A stretch of DNA of 64,000 nt, from the NCBI RefSeq assembly GCF_037126245.1, contig NZ_CP136925.1, positions 2,868,001 to 2,932,000 on the forward strand, written 5' to 3'. Shown in pieces: positions 17,511 to 27,071 of the stretch. The notes under the pieces were generated by a model. That model was given only the letters and a program-made list of their open reading frames with translations, ran no database searches and had not been told where the DNA came from. Position 1 is the first letter of the stretch, and the number at the start of each line of letters is the position of its first letter. The position numbers were made by a program, and so were the translations under genes. The DNA comes from Mangrovimonas cancribranchiae (GTDB taxonomy: Bacteria; Bacteroidota; Bacteroidia; Flavobacteriales; Flavobacteriaceae).

Positions 17511-18377
17511 TTAATTAAAGTCTATAAAGTTTGTTGGATTAATAGGATACCCATCTTTCCAGAGTTCAAAATGTAGGTGTGTTCCTGTAGAATATTCACC
17601 AGAGTTACCCACCATAGCTATAACTTCTCCGGTTTTAACTAAATCGCCCTGTTGCTTGGTTAACGAACTATTGTGTTTGTAAACAGAAATTAAGCCATTA
17701 CTGTGTTCTACAATAATAACATGGCCGGTTTCGGCAGTCCACTCAGCAAAAATAACCGTTCCATCGGCAGTAGATTTAACAGGTGTATCTTTAGAAACAA
17801 CAAGATCTATAGCATAATGTTTTTTATTAGCATTGTATGCTTCAGAAATAGTGCCATTTACAGGAGGAAATAAGACAAAGTTAATTTTAGAAGTTGCCGT
17901 TTCAAATAAATTGTATTTATCTTCCTTTTCAACTTTTTCTCGTAATAAAGAATCGGCTTTTGTTGGTTTTAAATCATCTTGAGTAATATCCAATTTTATC
18001 TCTTCTTGTATAGAGTCTTTATTAAATTCTTCGGTGCTAATTTCTCCATGAAGCACTTTTTTAATCGACTCGTAATAACGTTCGTTTACTGTTAAAACGT
18101 TTTCTAAAGAATCGACTTTATAAGTTAAAGCCACAGCTTTCTTTTTTAACGCTGTTGACGAATATCCTGGTATATATTCTCTTAATGGCGTAAAAGCAAT
18201 AAGTATGGTGGTTGCTGCTATTAAAACTATAACCGAAATAGACATAAGCACAAAAACATTTAAGCGTGTAAGCTTAAAAGATAAACGTTCTTCAAACGTA
18301 TCTTCATTTAGAATAACTAAACGATACTTATGAAACAGCTTCTTTTTTATTTTTTTTGATGATTTCTTCTTAGACAT
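17511..18377 (-). CDS. M23 family peptidase, membrane-anchored (MepM-like)
   Basis: A basic cytoplasmic start (MSKKKSSKKIKKK) is followed by one membrane helix (about residues 42-66), a short coiled-coil segment and a C-terminal LytM/M23 domain. Zinc ligands are visible as HYAIDLVV (His-x3-Asp) and THLHFELW (His-x-His). Such proteins cut peptide crosslinks in peptidoglycan or activate amidases in the periplasm. I use ATG 18377 (288 residues); the longer frame starts at TTG 18398, upstream of the probable -7 box on this strand. It is divergent from tatA and first in the long minus-strand run that leads into the polysaccharide genes. Confidence 0.9.
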   Translation of the reverse strand: MSKKKSSKKIKKKLFHKYRLVILNEDTFEERLSFKLTRLNVFVLMSISVIVLIAATTILIAFTPLREYIPGYSSTALKKKAVALTYKVDSLENVLTVNERYYESIKKVLHGEISTEEFNKDSIQEEIKLDITQDDLKPTKADSLLREKVEKEDKYNLFETATSKINFVLFPPVNGTISEAYNANKKHYAIDLVVSKDTPVKSTADGTVIFAEWTAETGHVIIVEHSNGLISVYKHNSSLTKQQGDLVKTGEVIAMVGNSGEYSTGTHLHFELWKDGYPINPTNFIDFN

Positions 18378-18385
18378 ATTACTAA

Positions 18386-18393
18386 CAAAATTA
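18386..18393 (-). promoter_or_regulatory. Putative -7 box of the M23 peptidase gene
   Basis: On the minus strand this reads TAATTTTG, a match to the Bacteroidota -7 box TAnnTTTG, 8 bases before the ATG at 18377. The only TTG upstream is 13 bases away, shorter than usual, so the -33 element is uncertain. Confidence 0.4.
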
Positions 18394-18446
18394 GTCAAAA
18401 TAAGTGCAAAAGATAACGCCTTTTACTAAAGTTTATTTTTTAAATG

Positions 18447-18475
18447 TTGTATTTGAAGTTTAATTAGTAACTTTG
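18447..18475 (+). promoter_or_regulatory. Promoter of tatA
   Basis: TTG (18447-18449), an 18-base spacer and TAACTTTG (18468-18475) give a good Bacteroidota promoter. The start codon of tatA lies 19 bases after the -7 box. Confidence 0.65.
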
Positions 18476-18494
18476 TACTTCAAATTAAGATGTT

Positions 18495-18674
18495 ATGATT
18501 TCAGCAAGTATATTTTTAGCAATAGGACCATGGCAAATAGCCTTAATTGTTGTAGTGGTTTTATTATTATTTGGCGGTAAGAAAATTCCAGAATTAATGC
18601 GCGGTTTAGGTAGTGGTATTAAGGAGTTTAAAGACGCCAGTAAAGATGAAGATGCTCCAAAAGAAAAAGAATAA
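18495..18674 (+). CDS. tatA: Sec-independent protein translocase subunit TatA
   Basis: A 59-residue protein, short enough to be missed by many gene finders. It has a single N-terminal membrane helix (about residues 7-26, [20 protein letters not shown]), the Phe-Gly hinge (FGG, 26-28), then an amphipathic helix ([13 protein letters not shown]) and an acidic/basic tail. This is the TatA/E layout: it forms the pore through which folded proteins with twin-arginine signals cross the inner membrane. The start at ATG 18495 has a good promoter upstream, and a strong terminator follows the stop. tatC is not in the window. Confidence 0.93.
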   Translation: MISASIFLAIGPWQIALIVVVVLLLFGGKKIPELMRGLGSGIKEFKDASKDEDAPKEKE

Positions 18675-18689
18675 TCAATATAATTGATG

Positions 18690-18734
18690 TTATAAATAAA
18701 AAGCCTTGCTAATTGCAAGGCTTTTTATTTATAA
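18690..18734. terminator. Bidirectional terminator between tatA and the DUF4837 gene
   Basis: A 20-bp inverted repeat with a 5-base loop has the core AAAAAGCCTTGC / GCAAGGCTTTTT, flanked by A- and T-rich arms on both sides. It lies between two convergent genes and can serve both. Confidence 0.88.
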
Positions 18735-18744
18735 GGTGTTTTAT

Positions 18745-19725
18745 TTATTTAAATTGAATGGATTTAAGTATGGCTTCCAATTCAAACATATATTCGCGTT
18801 TTTCTACCGATGGTGCAAACGCAAACCCTTCTAACACAAGTTGCCTGTTATTGGCTTTATCATCTATAATATAATTAATAAACGGCCCCGACATAAAGGC
18901 ATTTTTAACGTCCCAAAGGCCTTTAGTTTCTAAAGCAGGTTTATCATCTATAGTTGTTTCAAAAATAAAAGGAGCATAAGCTTCTTCGGTAATCATATAA
19001 GAACCATCTACCGGACCTGGGATATGCGCTTTACCAATAGAATCTCTTAATTTAATAATATTACCAGCAAGACTATCGTTGCGTTTTATAGTTCCATATG
19101 GAAGCTCGTAAATCATGATATTAGTTGTTCCTGTGGTTATATCTTTTCTAAGCCAGAAAAACCCATCTTCTTCCACACCAATTCTATAGGCTGAGGGGAA
19201 TTTTATTGAAATTCCTAAGTTCTCCTCGATAGCTTTTGTTTTATGTAAAGACAAAGCCATTCTACGCTGCTTTTCTTTTATTTCAGTCTGCTTTAAAGCT
19301 TGAATAATGCGTTTGCTATTGGTTTCTATTAGTTTTGCTATTTCTTCATTAGAATTTCCACTTACAAGAACAACTCTTTGCGGTCTTGCAAATACATTCG
19401 ATGCAATTTTTACTTCAGCTTTTTTAGCTGTTTCTATTTTTAAAACGGTTCTATTTTGTGCTACAAATCCAGAAAATACTGATGGTGGAATTTGACTCAT
19501 ACTAAATAGAGGCTCATCTTGAGGTAAACCATCTACTGGACTTGCTAATGTTTCTCTAATGGCTTCTCCAACTTGCCCTTCCCATAAATCGTTCTCTATA
19601 ACAACCGATAGGTTATTTATCTTCCCTGAAGATTCTGGTAATATCTTCCTTTTTTCACCCTTCTTGTTATCGTTACATGATAAAATTAATGTGCAACACA
19701 TTAATAACGTAAATAATTTTTGCAT
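18745..19725 (-). CDS. DUF4837 family lipoprotein
   Basis: The 326-residue product has a lipoprotein signal (LMCCTLILSC, lipid-modified Cys about 17) and a mature domain recognisable as the Bacteroidota family DUF4837: VVIENDLWEGQVGEAIRETLASP near the start, then QDEPLFSMSQIPPSVFSGF, and a duplicated-looking second half with FFWLRKDITTGTTNIMIYELPY and GPFINYIIDD. The function is unknown; it probably faces the periplasm or outer membrane. It lies 17 bp after the transglycosylase gene on the same strand, so an envelope role is possible. The convergent tatA and a terminator lie at its 3' end. Confidence 0.8.
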   Translation of the reverse strand: MQKLFTLLMCCTLILSCNDNKKGEKRKILPESSGKINNLSVVIENDLWEGQVGEAIRETLASPVDGLPQDEPLFSMSQIPPSVFSGFVAQNRTVLKIETAKKAEVKIASNVFARPQRVVLVSGNSNEEIAKLIETNSKRIIQALKQTEIKEKQRRMALSLHKTKAIEENLGISIKFPSAYRIGVEEDGFFWLRKDITTGTTNIMIYELPYGTIKRNDSLAGNIIKLRDSIGKAHIPGPVDGSYMITEEAYAPFIFETTIDDKPALETKGLWDVKNAFMSGPFINYIIDDKANNRQLVLEGFAFAPSVEKREYMFELEAILKSIQFK

Positions 19726-19742
19726 AATAGTTGGTTTTTCTG

Positions 19743-21311
19743 TTATCCTTTTGAAACTTTTAATACCATTCCTGGTTTTAAATTATTCCCACTAATATCG
19801 TTCCAATCTCGAATATTTTGAACAGAAATTCCAGGAAACTTTTGCGAAATGCTCCAAAGCGAATCGCCTTTTTGCACTTTATAAGTCGTTTTTCCTTTAG
19901 TATTAACTGTTGCTTTAGGCTTAGCTGTATTAACTGCAACTGGGTTTCTAGGGTAAATTGTTAGTCGCTGCCCTATTCTTAAGTTATTGCTTCGCAAACC
20001 ATTCCAGCGTTTAATTTGGCTTACGCGAACGCCATACTTTCTGGCTATTTTTCCTAAATAATCACCGCTTTTTACACGATATCTTATTTTGGTATCAGAG
20101 TTAAAAAATTGTGGCAAGGGTTTTTCGCGTTTATCAAATTCGGCTTTTGCCAAAGCATAAATATCGGTTTCGTTAGTTACAAATTTGCCAACAGCATATC
20201 TAGGTAATCGTAAATAATAATTCTTTCCTTCGATAAGCGGAATAATATCCAGTTTGTATGATGGATTTAAAAACTGAAGTTCTTCAACGGGAACCTCTGT
20301 GGCTTCAGAAACTTGGTCTAAGGTAATCATTTGCTTTACGCGAATAGTATCGGTTTCTAAATGATGAAACAAGGGTTTTTCGGGTTTAAAACCGTGCTCC
20401 TCGGCATATTCAAAAATATACATCGTCGCCAAAAACGCAGGAACATAACCTGCCGTTTCCCGCGGTAAATTATGACGAATGTTCCAGTAGTTTTGATACC
20501 CGCCAGATCGCCTAATCGCTTTTGATACATTTCCAGGACCAGAGTTATAGGCTGCCAAAGCTAAATCCCAATCACCAAAAATCTCGTACAATTTAGATAA
20601 ATATACGGCTGCTGTTTTGGTCGATTTTATAGGATCGCTACGTTCATCAACATAACTACTTACATCCAAGCCATATTGCTTCCCTGTAGCAAACATAAAC
20701 TGCCACAACCCCGTGGCGCCAACACGAGATCGTGCTCGTGGTTTTAAAGCCGATTCTACAATAGCAAGGTATTTCATCTCCAACGGGATGTTGTAATTAT
20801 CAAACTCCTTTTCAAACATAGGAAAATAGAAATGGCTTAATCCCATTAAGGTCTCCATAGAACGCCTTCTGCGTTTTAAAAAGTTTTTAATCACACTTTC
20901 CAAAGACGGATTATACTCTACATTAAATGGTGTTCTAGCGTTTAGCCTTTCTAATCTGGCCTTAAGTGTATCGGTTGATAACTCGGGATAATCTACCTCT
21001 TTATATTCTAACTCCGAAACGGTTTTGTAAATGGTGTCAAAAAGAGCGTTGCTGTACAATTCATCCAACCATTTTTCGTCTAGCTTCATTGCTAAATCGT
21101 GATCTGCTTTAAGCGTTTTAAAGCTTAACGAATCTTGTTCTGCAGAAATTTTGGTAACAGGAATTGTCTTGCCATCCGAAATGGTATCGCTAACACGAGT
21201 GGTGGTTGAAACGTTTGTCGAATCAATTTTTTCTTGTGTAACATTAGGCTCTTGAGCATAGGCTGTGCCACAAAATATAAGACATAAAAACGTGATGCTA
21301 AATAAGCGCAT
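19743..21311 (-). CDS. Lytic transglycosylase with two LysM domains (MltD-like)
   Basis: This secreted 522-residue enzyme should cut the glycan strand of peptidoglycan with formation of anhydro-muramic ends. It has a signal peptide (cleavage about after AYAQ, residue 20) and an SLT/GH23 domain (about 165-310). The catalytic Glu is in AIVESALKP (E186), with GLWQFMFATGKQYGLDV and ALAAYNSGPGNV also present. Two LysM repeats (about 411-453 and 476-519) bind peptidoglycan. The overall plan is that of MltD. It is followed by the DUF4837 lipoprotein gene and may share its transcript. The start is ATG 21311. Confidence 0.9.
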   Translation of the reverse strand: MRLFSITFLCLIFCGTAYAQEPNVTQEKIDSTNVSTTTRVSDTISDGKTIPVTKISAEQDSLSFKTLKADHDLAMKLDEKWLDELYSNALFDTIYKTVSELEYKEVDYPELSTDTLKARLERLNARTPFNVEYNPSLESVIKNFLKRRRRSMETLMGLSHFYFPMFEKEFDNYNIPLEMKYLAIVESALKPRARSRVGATGLWQFMFATGKQYGLDVSSYVDERSDPIKSTKTAAVYLSKLYEIFGDWDLALAAYNSGPGNVSKAIRRSGGYQNYWNIRHNLPRETAGYVPAFLATMYIFEYAEEHGFKPEKPLFHHLETDTIRVKQMITLDQVSEATEVPVEELQFLNPSYKLDIIPLIEGKNYYLRLPRYAVGKFVTNETDIYALAKAEFDKREKPLPQFFNSDTKIRYRVKSGDYLGKIARKYGVRVSQIKRWNGLRSNNLRIGQRLTIYPRNPVAVNTAKPKATVNTKGKTTYKVQKGDSLWSISQKFPGISVQNIRDWNDISGNNLKPGMVLKVSKG

Positions 21312-21368
21312 TTATAAATTCATTTATGAACGTAACGAAAGATACGTAAAATTCGTATAAAGTAATTT

Positions 21369-22556
21369 TTATTGCTGAATGGCAGCAATGCCTGGTAATG
21401 TCTTCCCTTCTAGACTTTCTAGCATAGCGCCACCACCTGTACTTACGTAGCTTACCTTGTCTTCGAAACCAAATTGCTTAACAGCGGCCACCGAATCGCC
21501 ACCGCCAACAAGGGAGAACGCACCGTTTTTAGTAGCTTCTGCAATAAAATCTCCAAGAGCAATAGTCCCTTTAGAGAAGGTTTCCATTTCAAAAACACCT
21601 AGTGGTCCATTCCATAAAATGGTTTTACATTGCAAAACCACTTCTTTAAAAAGTTCTAACGACTTTGGACCTGCATCCAAACCTTGCCAGCCATCAGGGA
21701 TTTTAGTAACATCCATAATTTGGGTATCGGCATCGTTGCTAAATGCATTGGCAGCCACAACATCAACAGGTAAGTGAATTTGCACACCTTTTTCTTTGGC
21801 TTGTTTTAAAATATCTAAGGCCAGTTCCATTTTATCATCTTCGCAAATAGAATCGCCCACACTACCACCTTGCGCTTTTACAAAAGTAAAGGTCATTCCG
21901 CCGCCAATAATCAAGTGGTCTACTTTGTCTAGAATATTTTCTATAATCGTAATTTTTGAAGACACTTTTGCACCACCAAGTACAGCAAGAACAGGTTTTT
22001 CACCAGACGTCATTACTTTGTCTATGCTTTCAATTTCTTTGGCCAATAAGCTTCCAAAACATTTGTTTTCTGGGAAAAACTCGGCAACAACTGTAGTTGA
22101 GGCGTGCGCTCTGTGCGCTGTTCCAAAAGCATCGTTTACATAAACATCGCCAAGTTTCGATAATTGCTCAGCAAATGCTTTATCGCCAGATTTTTCTTCA
22201 TCGTGAAAACGTAAGTTCTCCAATAGTAAAATTTCTCCTGGCTGTAGGTTTTTAACTGCTTCTTCGGCTGCTTCACCAACGCAATCGGAAACAAATTTTA
22301 CCTCAACGCCAATAATTTCAGAAACTTTAGGTACAATATGTTTTAACGAAAATTCGTCTTGTACGCCTTTTGGTCGTCCTAAATGCGACATTAGCACACA
22401 ACTTCCGCCATCTTCCAAAACTTTAATAATGGTTGGCTTTGCCGAAACAATTCTAGTGGCATCGGTTACTTCAAACGCATCATTTAAAGGCACGTTAAAA
22501 TCTACGCGAATTAAGGCTGTTTTATTGTCAAAATTGAAGTCGTTTATTGTTTTCAT
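21369..22556 (-). CDS. pgk: Phosphoglycerate kinase
   Basis: A glycolytic enzyme that moves a phosphate between 1,3-bisphosphoglycerate and ADP. The 395-residue sequence carries [13 protein letters not shown] at the start, SHLGRPKG (about 59-66), [16 protein letters not shown] (about 109-124), [10 protein letters not shown] (about 192-201) and the C-terminal [14 protein letters not shown], all classical. The length is normal. It is monocistronic: divergent from holB, with its own -7 box. No oddities. Confidence 0.98.
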   Translation of the reverse strand: MKTINDFNFDNKTALIRVDFNVPLNDAFEVTDATRIVSAKPTIIKVLEDGGSCVLMSHLGRPKGVQDEFSLKHIVPKVSEIIGVEVKFVSDCVGEAAEEAVKNLQPGEILLLENLRFHDEEKSGDKAFAEQLSKLGDVYVNDAFGTAHRAHASTTVVAEFFPENKCFGSLLAKEIESIDKVMTSGEKPVLAVLGGAKVSSKITIIENILDKVDHLIIGGGMTFTFVKAQGGSVGDSICEDDKMELALDILKQAKEKGVQIHLPVDVVAANAFSNDADTQIMDVTKIPDGWQGLDAGPKSLELFKEVVLQCKTILWNGPLGVFEMETFSKGTIALGDFIAEATKNGAFSLVGGGDSVAAVKQFGFEDKVSYVSTGGGAMLESLEGKTLPGIAAIQQ

Positions 22557-22585
22557 CTGGTTGATTATTTTATAGTCTTAAACCA

Positions 22586-22612
22586 CAAATGTAACCAATT
22601 AAATCACGTCAA
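22586..22612 (-). promoter_or_regulatory. Putative promoter of pgk
   Basis: On the minus strand TTG (22612-22610), a 16-base spacer and TACATTTG (22593-22586) precede the pgk ATG by about 29 bases. The spacer is a little shorter than the usual 17-23, so the -33 element is less certain than the -7 box. Confidence 0.5.
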
Positions 22613-22666
22613 AAAATCTGTTTTTTATCGAAAACGTTTTCAGCTTTTCAGAACCATTAAAAAACA

Positions 22667-22674
22667 TATCTTTG
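22667..22674 (+). promoter_or_regulatory. Putative -7 box of holB
   Basis: TATCTTTG matches the TAnnTTTG box. It is only 4 bases before the holB ATG, so the message would have almost no leader. No clear TTG is seen at the -33 distance. Confidence 0.45.
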
Positions 22675-22678
22675 CTTT

Positions 22679-23833
22679 ATGCTGTTTTCAGAAGTTATAG
22701 GACAAGAACATATAAAAAAACATTTAACTACAAGTGCCGACAATGGGCGGATTTCACACGCACAACTGTTTGTTGGGCCAGAAGGTTGTGGCACTTTACC
22801 AATGGCAATTGCCTATGCGCAATACATTTTATGCAAAAATGCTGATGGTGAAAACACCGGTGGAAATGATGCTTGCAACCTCAAGTTTAACAACCTTTCG
22901 CATCCCGATTTGCATTTTGCCTTTCCTGTTGCAGCCAACGATAAGGTTAAAAAACACCCGGTTTCGTCTAATTTTTTAGAAGAATGGCGTGAGTTACTAA
23001 ATGAACAACCTTACGGCAACTTGTTTGATTGGTACAAAAAGTTGGGCATTGAAAACAAACAAGGTCAAATGGGTGTTGATGAAGCCCAGGATATTGTAAA
23101 GTCCTTAGCCTTAAAATCGTATGAAGGCGGTTATAAAGTGATGATTATCTGGATGGCCGAAAAAATGAATACCGCCGCTGCCAACAAGCTTTTAAAACTG
23201 ATTGAAGAGCCGCCAGAAAAGACCATTTTTATTCTTATTACCGAAGACGAAGAGCAAATTATAAATACCATTTTATCGCGTTGCCAAGTCTTGCATTTTC
23301 CACCATTAGCCGAGGAAGACATTAAAAACACGCTAGTTAAAAAATTTGACATTGCCGAGGCCGATGCGACCAAAATTGCGCATCAAGCTAATGGTAATTT
23401 CAATAAAGCTTGCGATTTGGTATATCACGATTCTGAAGATATTCAATTTGAAGAATGGTTTGTGTTTTGGGTACGTTCGGCTTTTAAAGCCAAAGGTAAT
23501 AAAGGTGCCATTCACGATTTAATTTCTTGGAGTGAAACCATCGCCAAAACAGGTCGTGAGACCCAAAAGCAGTTTTTACATTTTTGTTTGGATTACTTTA
23601 GACAAGCGCTGTTATTAAACTACAACGCTCCCAATCTCGTGTTTGTAGAACCCAAAACCGAAGGATTTAAACTGGAAAAATTTGCGCCTTTTGTTCACGG
23701 CAATAATATTATGGATATTAGCAACGAATTGCAAGATGCCATTTATCATATTGAGCGTAATGCCAACGCAAAAATCGTGCTTACCGATTTATCCATAAAA
23801 CTAACCCGTTTATTACATAAAAAAGCCAGCTAA
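22679..23833 (+). CDS. holB: DNA polymerase III delta-prime subunit
   Basis: A 384-residue AAA+ protein of the clamp loader that opens the sliding clamp during replication. It starts LFSEVIGQEHIKKHLTTSADNGRISHAQLFVGPEGCGTLPMA. The Walker A loop has lost the Lys (GCGTLP where active family members have GxGKT), as expected for delta-prime, which does not hydrolyse ATP. A Cys-containing segment (about residues 48-65) sits at the place of the family zinc site. MGVDEAQDIV, MNTAAANKLLKLIEEPPEKTIFILIT and ILSRCQVL are typical. Its ATG lies directly after a -7 box. It is convergent with the DUF4249 gene. Confidence 0.92.
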   Translation: MLFSEVIGQEHIKKHLTTSADNGRISHAQLFVGPEGCGTLPMAIAYAQYILCKNADGENTGGNDACNLKFNNLSHPDLHFAFPVAANDKVKKHPVSSNFLEEWRELLNEQPYGNLFDWYKKLGIENKQGQMGVDEAQDIVKSLALKSYEGGYKVMIIWMAEKMNTAAANKLLKLIEEPPEKTIFILITEDEEQIINTILSRCQVLHFPPLAEEDIKNTLVKKFDIAEADATKIAHQANGNFNKACDLVYHDSEDIQFEEWFVFWVRSAFKAKGNKGAIHDLISWSETIAKTGRETQKQFLHFCLDYFRQALLLNYNAPNLVFVEPKTEGFKLEKFAPFVHGNNIMDISNELQDAIYHIERNANAKIVLTDLSIKLTRLLHKKAS

Positions 23834-23850
23834 TTGCCGGCTTAATTTTT
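23821..23850. terminator. Weak terminator between holB and the DUF4249 gene
   Basis: The arms AAGCCAGC (23823-23830) and GCCGGCTT (23836-23843) pair with one mismatch around a short loop, followed by a T-run. The hairpin overlaps the holB stop codon. Confidence 0.5.
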
Positions 23851-24691
23851 ATTGAAACGTATACGTTTGTTTATCTACTTGGGTGACTCTAAAGTACCCA
23901 AAAGCATAATTTTCTGGATGTGTTGGATTGGTGCAATTTCCTCTTACTTGCGCCGCATTGGAACTAAACGGATCGCCTTGGCTATCGTATTGCTCGATTA
24001 ACAAACGCATAAAATTGTAGTATTGCTCCGAAATACCATACAAACTAACGTTTACAACATCGCCGGCTTCAAAAGGAGTTTCCTCACCGTCTTCGTCATC
24101 GTCTTTTTCAAAGAAATCGTGTATCTCGTTACCATCTACAAATTCATCTGATAAATCTTCCAGATAAGGAAACATATCGCCTTCCACATCATACTTAATT
24201 AAATAGTAATTTTCAACATTGGCAGGATCATCAAAATAAAGATTAAGTTCTAATAGTTCATCATCAAAGCCACCTTCGGTACTTTGTGTGACATTATTTA
24301 TATCGGAAACCGGCATTAGAGTTTCCGTGGCTTCATAGGTTTCGTCGTTATGAATGACTTCCAAACTATACGTATTGTTTAAAATAGGCACAAAATTGGT
24401 TGTGGTATATGTGCCGTCATTTTGGTCGGTAAATGAAAATATATCGCCTGTATCGTTGTTGGTAACCGTAACCATTGCGCCTGTGACCATTGTGTTTTCT
24501 TCGGTCTCAAAATATGGTGTAGACATCCTTAACATAATGGTTTGCTCGTTTCCTGTTGTACCTTTTTCCCAATCTAGAGACGCTTCAATAACCAAGCGTG
24601 GTTCTGCTGTTGGCACATCAACATCAATGACATCTTCGCAAGATGTCAATAAAAGGCTAAATGTTAAAATTGCTATGATATATCGTGTCAT
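23849..24691 (-). CDS. DUF4249 lipoprotein, partner of the TonB-dependent receptor
   Basis: The 280-residue product has a lipoprotein signal ending LLLTSC (Cys about 18), then CEDVIDVDVPTAEPRLVIEASLDWEKG, the standard start of DUF4249 proteins. The rest is beta-rich (MLRMSTPYFETEENTMVTGAMV and later YYLIKYDVEG) with a very acidic loop, KDDDEDGEE, near residue 195-205. Family members are usually encoded directly after a TonB-dependent receptor, as here (4 bp gap), and are thought to be surface or periplasmic partners. The ligand is not known. The acidic loop could bind cations, which is only a guess. Confidence 0.85.
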   Translation of the reverse strand: MTRYIIAILTFSLLLTSCEDVIDVDVPTAEPRLVIEASLDWEKGTTGNEQTIMLRMSTPYFETEENTMVTGAMVTVTNNDTGDIFSFTDQNDGTYTTTNFVPILNNTYSLEVIHNDETYEATETLMPVSDINNVTQSTEGGFDDELLELNLYFDDPANVENYYLIKYDVEGDMFPYLEDLSDEFVDGNEIHDFFEKDDDEDGEETPFEAGDVVNVSLYGISEQYYNFMRLLIEQYDSQGDPFSSNAAQVRGNCTNPTHPENYAFGYFRVTQVDKQTYTFQ

Positions 24692-24695
24692 TTTT

Positions 24696-27071
24696 TTAAA
24701 ATTTGAAGTTATACGTTACCGATGGAATTACACCAAAAATGGAAATTCTTGTAGCCTCGTTTACGCCTGTTTCCCTATTTTGATTAAAACTAACGGAAGC
24801 TGCATTTTTTCGGTTATACACATTGTAAATGCCAAATACCCATTCCGATTTCCAGCGTTTATCTGGGTTGTTATTAGGTTTAAACGTTGCTGAAACATCT
24901 AATCTGTGATATGCTGGTAAACGGTCTTCGTTTCGGTTTGAATAGGTTGCTACCGAAAGGCCTTCGTAAGTATATTGCCCGTTTGGATACGTTACTGGAC
25001 GTCCTGTTTGAAACACAAAATTTGAGCTAAGGCTCCATTTGGTGTTCAATTTGTAAACGCCCGTTAGCGAAATATCGTGTGTACGATCGTATGGCGTATT
25101 GTACCAATCACCATTATTTATACCTGGTCCGCCAGCATTTCCGCCTAAAGCACGTTGTTCAGATTTTGACAATGTATACGCCAACCACCCCGTAAAATCG
25201 CCTTTGTTCTTTCTAAATAGCACTTCCAAACCATAAGCTCTAGCTTCTCCATTTAAAATCTCGGTTTCTATGTTGTTATTTCCTATTAAACTAGAGCCAT
25301 CTATATAATCAATCCTGTTATCAACGTGTTTGTAATACGTTTCCAATTCTAAGGCAAAGGCATTGTCTTTAAATTTCTTGTAATAACCCAATGCAAACTG
25401 ATTTGAAATTTGGGGTTTTATGTATTTGCCGCTTGGTGTCCATACATCCAACGGCGTTACCGATGAGGTGTTTGATAATAAATGTAAATACTGTGTGGAT
25501 TTGGTATAACTCGCCTTAACCGAAGACATCTTGTTTAACTGATAGGATACCGCTAAACGCGGTTCAAAATTACCAAAGGTTTTTATGCTTTCGCTTTTAC
25601 TATAATAGGTTTCGTTGGCTACTTCACCGCGCTCGTAAATGCCTAAATCGCTGTTGTAAATAACAGGTTGGTTATTGACATAATTAGTAATATTTTGGCC
25701 GCCAAGTCTAGAAAATGCACTATATCTTAACCCGTAATTTAGGGTTAATTTATCTGAAATTTGATGTTCGGAACCAATATAAGCTCCACCTTCAAAGGCT
25801 CTTTTTTCATCTAATTTTAAGTAATTAATTGAAGAGGATTCTGAAGCTGGTTTTACTTCACCAGGATTAACGTTGTAGGTCAACCCACTAATACCAAAAT
25901 CTAGTTTTAAGTTGTTGTTTACGTAGTAACCCAAATCGTATTTAAGGTTGAAATTGGTAATATCTGCCGTCCAATCCAGTTCAATAAAATCCAATAGAAT
26001 TTGATAGTCGTATTTGCTATAAATAAACGACAGGTTTGAAAACAATTTATCGTTAAACACGTGATTCCAACGTAGGTTTCCCGTAGCGTTTCCGTAATTA
26101 TTTTCTATAATTTTAGAGAGGTTAAACACATCACGCCCAAAGTAACCCGATAGGTATAACCTATTGTTTTTATTAAGTTCGTAATTGGTTTTTAAATTCA
26201 AATCATAAAACGAAATTTTATCGTCTTCAACCTCTTCTATCAATGGCATAAATAAATGCGCATACGAGGCTCTTCCAGCAACTAAAAACGAGCCTTTATC
26301 CTTAAATAATGGCGATTCTGCAGCCAATCGGCTAGAAATTAACCCAATGCCGCCGTTAAGTTCAAACTGTTTGCTGTTACCGTCTTTTTGACGTACATCC
26401 AAAACAGACGATACACGACCACCATACTTTGCAGGAATATCACCTTTATAGAGTTTAATGTTTTTTATGGCATCGGCATTAAAAACCGAGAAAAATCCAA
26501 AGAAATGCGAGGTGTTGTAAATTATGGCCTCATCAAGAAGCACTAAGTTTTGATCGGCCGCACCACCACGCACATGAAATCCAGCAGAACCTTCGCCATT
26601 ATTGGTGACACCAGGAAGCAACTGAATGGATTTTACCACATCGACCTCGCCTAAAACTGCTGGCATTTCCTTAATGGTTTTGGCATTGAGTTTTGACACA
26701 CTCATTTGGGGTTTACGAATGCTTACCATTTCCGATTCTTCTGCCGTAATAATCACTTCATCCAACGCAGTTGATGAAGCCTTTAATTCTATATTTAGTT
26801 TTTGGTCTTTGTTTAAGGTTAATTCTTGCGAATAAGATTCGTAACCAACATAGGAAATAATTAACGTATAGTTGTCTTTTGGCGCAGTTAACGAAAAAAA
26901 TCCATATTCGTTTGTAATACTTCCAATGTTGGTGTCTTTTAAATATACCGTGACACCAAGTAAGGTTTCGCCATTGGTATGGTCTTTAACAGTACCACTA
27001 AGGGTGAATTTTTCTTGAGACTGGCTAAAAATGCTCGAAAGTAAAAAGAGGGTTAAAAAGAGGGGTTTCAT
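24696..27071 (-). CDS. TonB-dependent outer-membrane receptor with carboxypeptidase-like N-domain
   Basis: A 791-residue outer-membrane transporter. After a signal peptide (about 1-18) comes a CarboxypepD-regulatory-like beta-sandwich (about 22-105: FTLSGTVKDHTNGETLLGVTVYL). Next is a plug domain (about 118-230: VVKSIQLLPGVTNNGEGSAGFHVRGGAADQNLVLLDEAI, short pieces of which are diagnostic), then a long beta-barrel that ends in Phe (SVTYNFKF), as barrel proteins do. It is not of the SusC type and has no SusD neighbour. With the DUF4249 lipoprotein downstream it forms a common Bacteroidota uptake pair. The substrate cannot be told. Confidence 0.92.
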   Translation of the reverse strand: MKPLFLTLFLLSSIFSQSQEKFTLSGTVKDHTNGETLLGVTVYLKDTNIGSITNEYGFFSLTAPKDNYTLIISYVGYESYSQELTLNKDQKLNIELKASSTALDEVIITAEESEMVSIRKPQMSVSKLNAKTIKEMPAVLGEVDVVKSIQLLPGVTNNGEGSAGFHVRGGAADQNLVLLDEAIIYNTSHFFGFFSVFNADAIKNIKLYKGDIPAKYGGRVSSVLDVRQKDGNSKQFELNGGIGLISSRLAAESPLFKDKGSFLVAGRASYAHLFMPLIEEVEDDKISFYDLNLKTNYELNKNNRLYLSGYFGRDVFNLSKIIENNYGNATGNLRWNHVFNDKLFSNLSFIYSKYDYQILLDFIELDWTADITNFNLKYDLGYYVNNNLKLDFGISGLTYNVNPGEVKPASESSSINYLKLDEKRAFEGGAYIGSEHQISDKLTLNYGLRYSAFSRLGGQNITNYVNNQPVIYNSDLGIYERGEVANETYYSKSESIKTFGNFEPRLAVSYQLNKMSSVKASYTKSTQYLHLLSNTSSVTPLDVWTPSGKYIKPQISNQFALGYYKKFKDNAFALELETYYKHVDNRIDYIDGSSLIGNNNIETEILNGEARAYGLEVLFRKNKGDFTGWLAYTLSKSEQRALGGNAGGPGINNGDWYNTPYDRTHDISLTGVYKLNTKWSLSSNFVFQTGRPVTYPNGQYTYEGLSVATYSNRNEDRLPAYHRLDVSATFKPNNNPDKRWKSEWVFGIYNVYNRKNAASVSFNQNRETGVNEATRISIFGVIPSVTYNFKF

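Noticed and set aside
18485-18718. 77-residue minus-strand frame over tatA
   Set aside because: Antisense shadow of a clear tatA with promoter and terminator.
22734-22979. Alternative plus-strand frame inside holB
   Set aside because: Shadow frame of a complete holB.
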